A stretch of DNA of 64,000 nucleotides, taken from NCBI GenBank assembly GCA_023053545.1, contig JAKZAN010000132.1, positions 1-64,000 on the forward strand. Direction: 5' to 3'. This DNA comes from Lepidurus packardi. Lineage: Eukaryota; Arthropoda; Branchiopoda; Notostraca; Triopsidae. The translations under genes and the position numbers were made by a program. The notes beneath the pieces are model-generated. The model had not been told where the DNA came from. It made no database searches and saw only the letters and a program-made list of their open reading frames with translations. Numbering within the stretch: the first letter of the stretch is position 1; every line of letters begins with the position of its first letter. Below, piece by piece: positions 55,701-64,000 of the stretch.

Positions 55701-55882
55701 AAGGATCACCCCTTTAAGAGCTGCCCGAAAATCAACCAATTTGCATTGACGCCTCACGAGATATTCTTTTTAATTATCAGTCCTCCACTTTTTATTACCA
55801 CTAATAGATTCTACCATCCTCTGCCACCCAGTTGTTATTACGCTCCCTTATCTTTTATCTTTGATACTCCTCCGAACAGTTC

Positions 55883-56332
55883 TCAACAGTTCTACCCTGT
55901 CTATAGCAACTCGTACTGCAGAGCCATCATCTCTCGATGCTCTTCTAAGTTCCGCTGTTTGTCGTAGTCCAGTTTGAATACCACTACAGTTCCAGGTTTG
56001 ATGTTCGCCGGAAACAAGTGCACCGGTAGGCTCAACACCTTATAATTTGAATTCAGCAGGGTGAGGTGCGCTTCCTGCCGCCCCACCACGAAGTATGTTT
56101 CCTCGTGTAGGGCTTTCCTCCTGCGGAGTGGCGATGTGTGGCGGATATCGTTTCTGAAGGGCTGATGTTGCGCATCTACGACAGACGAACTGTTGGTGGC
56201 GATAGAACTGGTGTTGTTCTTATGGGTCTTGCCGAGGTCGTCGTCAGGGGTGGAATTTCCGGGCCTGGGGATGTGTACGCTGAGGCTCATCAGCTTGCAG
56301 TCAAGAGCATTATCATCAGTATACTCATCCAT
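55883..56332 (-). CDS. Hypothetical protein (149 aa)
   Basis: A single exon from AUG 56332 to UGA 55883-55885. The N-terminal half is polar (VHIPRPGNSTPDDDLGKT). The C-terminal half looks folded, with beta-type strands TYFVVGRQEAHLTLLNSNYK, VLSLPVHLFPANIKPGTVVV and FKLDYDKQRN, then an acidic helix. The fold is not recognised; it may be an adaptor. UAG and UAG near the end (LLETGENC) are read as Glu. Confidence 0.58.
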
Positions 56333-56586
56333 AAACGAAAGGGTGCGTGTGTTTTTGTAGATTAATATTCATTGCAGGGAGGTATTTGTGCTGGTAGCTC
56401 ATTAATAGAGTGCTTTTTTAGTAAACAGTAAGTTGCAGAATCAGTGCTGCCGTTTCTGCGGGCGTCTGCGTCAGCAATCCCATTTTATCCATGGGAGATC
56501 GTAAAAAATAAGCACAGTCTTTGGAGTCCAAAGTAGATAAACAGTTCCAGTCGAATGGATACTGGGAAAATAGCATATCAGTTTCC

Positions 56587-58107
56587 TCAGGGCCTTACGC
56601 GTGAGACGTTCGCACGCAGGGCACTCACCGCTTTGAAATACTCTTTGCAGCTGTGCCTGTCGTCCACGTCGCCTTCGAATTACTCCTCCTCCTCGCTGAT
56701 CATGCGTCCCTCGATCAGCGAGTACTTGATCTTGTCTATAAACACAATTGAGGCCCTAGAAATTTGAGAAATATCCATCGACTTGCCTAGCCTCCCAGTG
56801 GTTTTGTACTTCATATCATAAGAATAAGAAGAGTTTTCGTCCAGTCCTGGATTGGGTGTTCTCAGAGATTTCTTAACCTTCATGTGGTACCAGACGGGAT
56901 TGGTCATTTTTCGGTACTGCGAATCCAACAAAGATTTCTCGCTGTTGGATGACCCGTGCCTGCAGTGTTCTTTGCGCAGTTTTGCAAGCTGCTGCACGTA
57001 CCTTTCCATGAGGGAACGAACATGGTAGGGATCGTCATAGTGCATAAAGATTTCTGTGTAGGTGTCGCTCGAAAACGATATGTTGGCCTTGACGGTATTC
57101 TTGCTATCGACTAAAGCCTGTGAGTTCTTTCTGCTGTGTCTAGCGTTGTTTACGATTGCCGCGATCTTTGTGGGAGTCATCTCGCTATGCACTATGAGAG
57201 CGAACTAGATGATGTTTTGGACGTTGAGACACCTTTCTAACCATCGACGGTCTTTGAAACGCTGGAATAGTTCCACGTATTAGGCCTCGTCTTCATTCAT
57301 CTTCTCGAACTCGTATCTCAGCTCATTGATGATACCGAGGGCGAAATAGACCAGTCCCAGCCCAGAAGTGACCAAAATCAGGTCGAAGACATGTTTCGAG
57401 AAGTCGATAGGAAAGGTATAGAGATAGAAGGACATGAACCACTGCAGTACCCACATTTACTTAGGGATCTGGCTGATTTTATTGCTCAGTTTGCTGCCGA
57501 ATTTCTCAAGTACAAGCTGGCTGAAGATATCGTAGTACAGCTCAGCCAGGGGAAAGCCGTCATCGAATAATCCGAGTATTAAGTAGCGTTAGTTCAAAGC
57601 CAAGTGGGCCACCATCCAGAATACCTCCTAGGCTTCGTATCGGCAGAGCAGAAGGAACCCTACCAGGAAATTCATGCCCTGGGTGTACCCGATTTTGGGA
57701 AAGTAGATTGCTAGGTTTTTTAGAGTCTTCGTAAATCGAATAGTAAAGTGTTAGTTTGTTGCTATCTAGACGTTGGGAAACGTACGTTTCACGTCCTTTT
57801 CGATCTGCTTGAATGAGTCATGGCTATATTTTTCTTATCTCCCAAACATCGATGGGTCGTACTCGTCAACGCCTGCAGTACACAGCGCCAGAACCTTCCA
57901 GCGAATCCGAAGCGCCATGTCGGTTTATAGGAAACAGAGCTCATGGCTTTTCGTTCGAAAAGTAGGGCTAGAATTGAAGGAGTGCGTCTCGACCTTTAGA
58001 TGAGCTTATTGAAGGGTTTGTGCGGATATGAGCTTGCAGGGACGACAGGAGGCGAGCATCTGAAGTAGATAGGGTTTGAGAATAACTGGTGGGAGACTGA
58101 GACGCAT
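56587..58107 (-). CDS. TBC-domain Rab GTPase-activating protein (506 aa)
   Basis: A single exon of 507 codons. The TBC core runs from about residue 70 to 300: MALRIRWKVLALC, FKQIEKDVKRTFPNV (I-x-x-D-V-x-R, which contains the Arg finger), IYFPKIGYTQGMNFLVGFLL (Y-T-Q-G-M, the Gln finger), RYEAEEVFWMVAHLALNE, FGSKLSNKISQIPKEMWVLQ and WFMSFYLYTFPIDFSKHVFD. Both catalytic fingers are present, so this one should be an active GAP, unlike the TBC gene at 46 kb. The C-terminal 200 residues are charged and of unknown fold. UAG is read as Glu in YEAEEVFW. The start AUG 58107 opens MRLSLPPVILKPYLL. UGA 56587-56589. Confidence 0.84.
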
Positions 58108-58504
58108 GAAGGTGGTGATTTACTTTTGAGGGAAATAGCTGAAGGAGCGTTTTTTGACTTAGAAACAGGATGATCCATTGCAGCCCATTGTAGGGTGAAG
58201 GTTGTTATAGTAGATGGGCGCAGAGTTATGCGGTAGGGTTGGGGTTTATTAGAGATGCCTTAACGCAACAGTGAAGACGATGCCAGAATAATATATAGAC
58301 AGTTTATAATGTAATAATTCATTCATCGGGGAATAAGCAGGGCTCATTCTAAGTGATCAGGATACTTCTGCTGTCTGAGGCAATATTCTATTTATTGTCG
58401 CAATGCTACTAAGAAAATCATGTATATATTTACTATTTTTCAAACCGTCCACACCTAATCAGGAAATGGAATCCCCACACAATAGATAAGTATCGATGCT
58501 ATCA
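58108..58504. other. Intergenic region without a recognisable gene
   Basis: AT-rich spacer between two minus-strand genes, upstream of the TBC gene and downstream of the PH-kinase gene. A minus-strand frame beginning at 58178 is out of frame with the TBC gene and has no conserved content. Confidence 0.5.
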
Positions 58505-60101
58505 TCACATGTTCTACTTTCGGCTGGCCCCACCTCGCAGACCACTCCCATTCATAGAACTATAGTCCCCCACTAGATTCTACTTATCCCGAACTAGCGT
58601 AGATTTCACCTTCTTCAGACCCGCAATATCTTTTGGAGCCTTGCTCTTCATATCCTGAGCTTGGTTAATTGAGGTTTTCTTGCTCATCAGGTTGTGCTCG
58701 TTTCGAATCTCCTCCAAAGGCACGAAATTGCAAATGGACTTCGCCTCTTCCACTTCCATCGCAGATGATTGGAAACTCTCTTATGCCTGAGACAAGAAAC
58801 TATGAGCTAAAGCCTAACTAGCACTGATGCGTGTAATCGGGTTGCAATCAAGCATCCTAGTCATCAGATTGTGGGCTTCTGGAGTGAGTTTTTATCTGTA
58901 CTCTTCGGTGTCCAAGTTGAAGTTGCATGTTCGGTTCTGGGCCAGTACATCAGCATAAGTACGGCCTGGGAACACAGACTTGCCCATCAGCAAGATATGT
59001 AGGATCAGACCTGCCGAGAAGATGTCACAGACAGGGTCAGACTTAGTCTTCATGTCCTTAATGTTGATGATTTCTGGGGCCACGTATCCAGGGGTACCAC
59101 ACCTCACAAAGAGGTACTAGGGTTCGTCAGCCCAGGTGGCGAGTCCAAAGTCGGCGATAACAATGTCTAGGCCAGTCGGACTGCGAAGCATGATGTTTTC
59201 GGGCTTCAGGTCTCGGTGCATGATCCTCATAGAGTGGAGTTGTTCAAGTCCTTTTAGAAGACCAGCCATAACTTTTCTCGTTTCATCGATAGTAAACTTG
59301 TGTTTGGACTGAATTTTAGAATAGAGTTGTCCACCTTCAAGCAGCTCGATGGTCACGTAGATCGAGTTGTCAGATTCGAAGACTCCGTACATTTTGAGTA
59401 CGTTCGGGTGGTCCACTTTCCTCAAAAGCTTGATTTAGTTCATCAAAGACTCCTTGCCTTTGTCCTGAGAGAAGGTGGCTTATTTGGAGAAAGCTTTCAC
59501 TGCCACCATCCTTTTGTCTTCCAGTCTTTCAGCCAAATAGACCGAGGCGAAGTTTCCTTTGCCGATTTTTTTCAGTGGTTTGAAAAGGACGTGGAAGCCT
59601 CTTTGATTGCTGAGTCTAGAGAGCGCATCTCTCCAGTAATTGATGACGTTAGGGCTGGAGTGGTATAAACAGATGGGGTTCCTGCCCTCTTTCTCAAGTC
59701 TAATGCCGTAAGGTGTGCCGGGGGTTCTAATATCCTATGACCAATTTTATACATTTGGCTCAAATAGATTGACCATATTGATGGTCGGGAGGATGGGATT
59801 AAAAAAGGGGAAGTTACGGGCCACTACAGGCGTAGGATTTCAAAACGAGTGTCGAAAGTGAGTTCCGCAACGCCGCTAATTTAGGATTTGTAGTGGTCCT
59901 GAGAGTCGGTGTGAAAAGGAGGAATCTTACTTTGTAGCAGATGATCATGTTGCCCGCCAGGACGATAAGGCGTAGGACGTCCTGTTCGTGGGAAGGGTTG
60001 AGGGAGAAGACGTTGATGAGAGCAACTTCGCCTGCTTGGGCGACCTGTTGGGAGATAGAGTTGTGGGAGGGTGTGAAGAAAGATAGGGTAGAAGATGTCA
60101 T
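58505..60101 (-). CDS. PH-domain protein kinase of the CAMK group (493 aa)
   Basis: Three exons; introns 59899-59930 (32 nt) and 59735-59817 (83 nt). The N-terminus (about 1-130) reads like a PH domain: VAELTFDTRFEILRLEWPDI, PYGIRLEKEGRNPICLYHSS and YWRDALSRLSNQRGFH. The kinase follows: KKIGKGNFASVYLAE, VAVKAFSKEATF, then ESLMNEIKLLRKVDHPNVLK, in which UAA is the alpha-C Glu that pairs with the ATP Lys. Next are RIMHRDLKPENIML, IVIADFGLATWADEPEYLFV (UAG = Glu), RCGTPGYVAPEI and ITRISASEALAHSFL (UAG = Glu). Such PH-CAMK kinases are common in ciliates. The tail is Lys/Ser-rich. UGA 58505-58507. The N-terminal exon choice is less certain than the kinase. Confidence 0.9.
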
Positions 60102-60475
60102 ATAGTTCTTCGATTTGGGAAAATTTAGAATAAAACGGAATGAAGAAAAATGTCTGAAGGAAGGTGGGTTTATATAATAAAAGGGAGAGAGGGACAATAA
60201 TAAGTGTGGGCCGATCAAAAACGCATCAACCTCAGGTCAATTCCCAAAGCAGTCCGCCTCTATGACTAATTTATATAATCAATTAAGTGTTGTCTGTTTT
60301 GTTGTTTTTCTACGCTAATCAGTTGTTTTCATTATAAAACCAGTGCCTCTCTCTCCTTCTGTTTTCAGATATACTAGTCAAATCATATTTTAGACTACAC
60401 ACTCTATACGCACTCCATTCCTTCCCTTCTCCCTCTTTTTACTTCCACTAATTAAACTACTTACCCTCTTTCCCT
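60102..60475. promoter_or_regulatory. Divergent promoter region
   Basis: The 374-bp spacer holds the start regions of the PH-kinase gene (minus strand) and the COMM-domain gene (plus strand). An AT-rich TATATAATA element lies at about 60171-60179, 70 bases upstream of the kinase start, a likely TATA-type element. The plus-side leader is pyrimidine-rich. No gene is seen inside. Confidence 0.4.
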
Positions 60476-61030
60476 ATGAAGTATATTTTCCGGTCAGCTC
60501 TTGTCACTGGCCACACCTCCAACCGAGAGGCTATCACCACCCAGGACCTCCAGGAAGCACTCGCTGCCATCAAGTACAAGTGTCCTAATCTCCAAGAAAT
60601 ACTGCAAATATGGGACACCTTCATCTCCGACTACTTGGTCAACTGCCAGACTCCTCGCAAAGAAGACGCAGTAACTTCGCTGATACGCAATAACTTCAAA
60701 GCGCCCCAGCCTCCAACCGAGCAGTAACTCAAGGAAATCTACGCAGTATGGGAAAGTGAATACTAAAACGTGGTCTCGTACAAATTGCTAAAATCGGTGG
60801 CAAGCAACCATCTATCCAGACTGGAGTGGTCAGTCAACAACAAGTTCTGTTCGAAGCACGCGCAGAACATCAACGAAGTGACTGCGATTTTGAATATGAC
60901 GCTAGTCAACAATCGCAAGGACAAATAAAAAGCCATTCTGACCTTTGAGATGGGGAAGGACAAAGCCCAGGAATTCATAAATACGCTTCAATAAATCGAG
61001 GGGGCTATTGACGAGCTCGTGATCGGGTGA
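60476..61030 (+). CDS. COMM-domain protein (184 aa)
   Basis: A single exon of 185 codons, length typical of COMMD proteins. The C-terminal 75 residues fit a COMM domain: LEWSVNNKFCSKHAQNINEV, ILNMTLVNNRKDKEKAILTF and EMGKDKAQEFINTLQEIEGA, matching the beta-strand/W-x-V...L-x-F...L-x-x-F-x-x-x-L-x-x-A/I pattern. The N-terminal part is helical, as in the family. COMMD proteins form the Commander complex with CCDC22/CCDC93 and the retriever subunit VPS35L, which acts in endosomal recycling. The subfamily number cannot be decided. UAA/UAG are Glu at four places. UGA 61028-61030. Confidence 0.6.
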
Positions 61031-61110
61031 TGCGGTTTGGCTGTCAAAACATAAAATCTGTCTCTCGTCATTTTTGTATCTACAGCTTATAATTTAAAGA
61101 AAGGAGAACC

Positions 61111-62829
61111 ATGATCAACCTCAGTCTACCACTCCGCTACCTACGCAGAAACCAGTTCAATCTCGTATTGCAGGCAACTTACTTGATTTCGAAGAGACTC
61201 TCAGTTCCCACGCTGCCTGTGCCAGTCCTGAGTTCAGAAAAACCCAGGCGACGCAGTACCATGGACACTAAATTCTAACAACAGGAGATCTAGCACTTCG
61301 ATTCCAACTACTCCACTGTGAAGAAGGTGGATCACATCAACCTCAAAAGAGGGATACTGGTGGAGACGACCTCTTATAATGATATTGATAAGATTCTGGA
61401 GAGCAAAATCCAGGACGATCCTGCATAACTGATGCGCTTCGTACAAGTGCGTGGCAAAAAGATAAGACTAGCCGAGATCTGGTACCTTGTCAAAAAGCTA
61501 GTGCATAGTGAGAACAAACAAAAGTATCTGGAAGCAGTCGATGAGAGGGTCCTTGATTTAGTGAGCGATTTCTTGGATAGCAACGATAAAATCAGCAACG
61601 TGATGGCTGGCAGTATTCTCAAAGTCTGCACCACCTTCAGACTGAATGATAAGACCACAGAAAAAATGCTGATCCTCTATCTGCAATATCTCAAAAAACA
61701 GACTGAAGTGGGCATAGATGTTGACACTTTACTCTGTTGTCCTCCCCACATGCTGATGCCCCATCGACTGGCCCTCATGCAACTATTCAAAAGAAATCTT
61801 ATCTACATGATGTAGTCATTTGTGGCGATCACGAAGCCTCTCGCGGAGCTAACAGAAAGTGAGGAGTCTCTCAGCAATCTTCTGGACAATCAATCCGTTC
61901 GAAACTATGATCAATACTTTCATGATCGGTACGAAGACATGACTTTCGAGGACAAAACCAGAATTCTCGAGTCATTCTGTCTACTGGGAAAGAGGGGATT
62001 CTTTGTGCAGGACGTCGAGGAGGAACTCAAGAAAGTATGGGTCGAGAACCTCCCTTTCGCTCAGGTTCTTGCAATAGTGATCAATCTCAGCACAATGCGA
62101 GTCCTAGATGAGGAGACCTATATGCGCATCGAGAACAGGGCTGTCGGCGAACTGCTGCAAGGTGCATTGCTAGTGCCACAGATAATTGTCCTGATCCAGG
62201 TAGCACACCTCAGCAACTATGGCTCTCTCGAGTTCTGGACCCTTCTGCGCAACCAGAAAATTAAGTATCGATACAATGAGTGCTTTGCGATCCTTGGTGG
62301 CTACGAGCGCAATCTCTCCATGGACCACTCTTTGTTTCTGGACATGGTCTCAAAGGACCCCAACCATTTGTCTTTTTCTGCGAGTCTAAACCAGGACCAG
62401 TTCTTGAAAATGTGTCTAGTCTACTTCAGCAACCTCCAGAAGGTAGAACCCGCCACCCTTAGGGCTTCAATCAGTGCCAAACTTTCAGAAAGGCTGCAAC
62501 AGCTGTACAAAGAAAGACCATTCAAGATATTCGTGATGCTGATGCTGTGGCTGGTAGAACCGAATCCACAGAAGAAAGCAGAGTGGTTCAAGCTGCTGTA
62601 CACAGACTAACAGGAGAAAATGCTATTGGGATTCGGATTCGCAGAGGTGCTAGAAGTGGCTGTAATGAGTGACTAACTGAAGAAGGATCGTGAAGGGTAC
62701 ATTGAGATTCTAGCAGATAAATATGAGTACTTCAATAGCCACCGGCAAAGGGCGGTGCTGTAAGAATACATGCGGCGCAAAATATCGTTTTTCGAGAAGA
62801 AATAGCTGTGGAGGAGGAACCAAGACTGA
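61111..62829 (+). CDS. Helical-repeat protein, possibly mitochondrial (572 aa)
   Basis: A single exon from AUG 61111 to UGA 62827-62829. The N-terminal 30 residues are basic and hydrophobic with few acids (MINLSLPLRYLRRNQFNLVL), which fits a mitochondrial targeting sequence. The rest is alpha-helical with a repeat-like order of LxxLL and hydrophobic helices (for example ILLYLQYLKK-type and DLVSDFLDSNDKISNVMAGS). It may be a FASTK/HPR-like RNA-binding solenoid, a family expanded in alveolate mitochondria, but no RAP domain is seen at the end. At least eight UAA/UAG codons are read as Glu. Confidence 0.68.
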
Positions 62830-62988
62830 CATCTGTTCGTGCATACTTCTCTCTATACTTATAGACTGCCTAATATAACCAATAATAGCTGTCATTTGTA
62901 TTTAAGAAAAGGGTAGTCGGTCGGGCTCTGAGATCTTTGAAGTTCGGTTTAAAAAACATAACTTTATAAATTCCTTGAGAAAATATTA

Positions 62989-64000
62989 ATGGCTGACCAG
63001 AACGACAAGCCCTACAAGTCTGCAGACGAGTACAGCAAGAACATCAAGATCCTCAAGTACTACCTAGAGGAGCAGATCAAGCTCAACCAGGAACTCAAGT
63101 ACAAACTCAAAAAGGCAGACAAAAACAAAAAAGCAGAAGCTAAAAACAATAAGAGTAACATCGCACATCTCAAACCCATACTCTATTAACTCTGCAGATT
63201 TCGAAACTGGAGTCAAAACCTACAAGACAGATGATGTCGCCAAGAAAATGTTCGGTGGGTTCAAGACTCTCGGCATTCCTCTCAGCGGGCTTTTCAGAAT
63301 GGCAGACGCAGAATACAAAGGCGCTGTGTCCAATGAGACCTTTATTAGCACAATCCGCAAGTTCAAATTAGACCTGACGGAACAGGAAGTGTTGCAAGTA
63401 GTCTTTTCGATGGACACTTCCCTGAGCAACAGTATAGAAGAAGACGAGTTCTAGCAATTCATAACAACCTATGGTGTCGGGGAGAGCAGCGATAGAACTT
63501 TCAGACTGGAAGCACAGACTATGGAGAAGTTCACCGAGTTTCTGAAGAGTAATAGGAGCGACCCTGACTCTGTATTCAAAGAGATCGACAAAGATTCAAG
63601 CGGGAGCATCGATGCCGCGGAACTGAGGCTATTCCTGAAACAGCACAACGGGAAGTTCAACGAGAACGAGATATTCCTGATTCTAAACAATATGGACCCT
63701 TCTAAGACGGGGTCTATCAGCTAAAAAGTGTTCAAAGGAATGCTCAAAACAGCATTCAAGAAGACAGAAGTTGAGAAGAAGAATGATGAGTTTGAAAGGG
63801 AAATGAAGAAGCTGGTCTCCAAGCTCAAATAGCAGAAGTTGAACCCACTGCATGTCTTTGATGAAGCCGATGAGGATGGCTACGAGGGGGTCAGTGCAGA
63901 TGAACTGGACAGGGCATTCCGGAAACTGTTCCCCAAAGAGAGTCAAATGCAGATCAAGAAGTGGGTGAACCATATCAATATTAACCAGGATAGCACGATC
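62989..64000 (+). CDS. Multi-EF-hand calcium-binding protein, cut by the window end
   Basis: Two exons with a 43-nt intron (63155-63197), then open to the last base. The N-terminus is a Lys-rich coiled coil. Several EF-hands follow: a degenerate pair near residues 95-150, a canonical loop DKDSSGSIDAAE (Asp1, Asp3, Ser5, Ser7, Glu12) in VFKEIDKDSSGSIDAAELRL, and a further one with DEADEDGYEGVSADELDRAF. UAG/UAA are read as Glu in DEFEQF, SISEKV and LKEQKL. Calcium binding at the DKDSSG loop is likely. The 3' end is outside the window. Confidence 0.8.

Noticed and set aside
1-64000. Many genes broken by stop codons, suggesting pseudogenes or bad assembly
   Set aside because: The interruptions are only UAA and UAG, fall at Glu positions and never spare UGA; the genes are intact under the peritrich code.
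1-64000. Standard ciliate code (UAA/UAG = Gln)
   Set aside because: Gln does not fit the conserved sites, notably the alpha-C Glu of kinases, MOB1 APL-x-E-LI and the EF-hand helix start. One MOB1 site (MTWV-x-SQ) would fit Gln, so the call rests on the majority.
1-64000. tRNA, rRNA, CRISPR, transposon or integrase signatures
   Set aside because: I looked for T-loop and anticodon patterns, spacer arrays, transposase motifs and inverted terminal repeats and saw none. A tRNAscan and Rfam search would be needed to be sure.

Overview
The window is macronuclear DNA of a ciliate that most probably belongs to the peritrichs (the Vorticella / Carchesium / Zoothamnium group). In-frame UAA and UAG codons occur throughout otherwise well conserved genes, and UGA is the stop I assign to every gene whose 3' end lies in the window and whose ending I could resolve. 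At conserved positions UAA/UAG stand where the family has glutamate: the alpha-C Glu of protein kinases, the C-terminal Glu of MOB1 (APL-x-E-LI), the SASEAL-type segment of a CAMK, and the first residue of EF-hand and TPR helices. This is the peritrich code (UAA and UAG = Glu), not the Tetrahymena/Oxytricha code (= Gln). A perfect GGGGTT array, the oligohymenophorean telomere repeat, lies inside the window. Genes read with a standard code look shattered; read with the peritrich code they are intact.

The layout is compact, with about 43 protein genes on both strands. Most introns are GT-AG and 24-83 nt long, and I placed them by frame continuity. A few are long (497 nt in a kinase, 349 and 527 nt in a heat-shock-factor gene, 219 and 133 nt in a Myb gene). 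Spacers are usually 80-400 bp, and one convergent pair has 1 nt between stop codons. There are no operons, rRNA or tRNA genes, mobile elements or CRISPR arrays that I can see.

Region by region. 0.3-5.3 kb: coiled-coil proteins, a four-exon membrane protein and an EF-hand-like protein. 5.5-6.3 kb: ribosomal protein eL6. 6.6-13.7 kb: an EF-hand protein, a long charged protein with an apparent frameshift, an IQ-motif protein, a double-C2 protein and a coiled-coil protein. 14.3-21.3 kb: a CAMK-like kinase, a nucleolin-like protein, a hypothetical protein and a kinase-kelch fusion. 21.5 kb: the telomere-type array. 22-25.6 kb: an uncharacterised protein with a paralog at 54 kb, a coiled-coil protein and a TPR protein. 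25.8-28.3 kb: a secreted protein and a small dual-acylated protein. 28.4-34.5 kb: phosphatidylinositol 4-kinase, farnesyltransferase beta subunit and heat-shock factor. 35.6-41.9 kb: an RRM protein, an E2-like protein, MOB1, a basic coiled-coil protein and a Myb protein. 41.9-43.5 kb: a gene-poor stretch with a highly structured GC-rich element. 43.5-53.3 kb: NOL10/ENP2, an ankyrin protein, a TBC RabGAP, a small secreted protein, VPS35 and a 765-residue coiled-coil protein. 53.8-64 kb: the second paralog, two hypothetical genes, another TBC RabGAP, a PH-kinase, a COMM-domain protein, a helical protein and an EF-hand protein cut by the window end.

The genes do not form one pathway. Several serve membrane traffic (PI 4-kinase, two RabGAPs, VPS35, a COMM protein), nucleolar ribosome assembly (nucleolin, NOL10, eL6) or calcium signalling (EF-hand, C2, IQ, kinases). 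All boundaries and splice sites were set by eye and are predictions.
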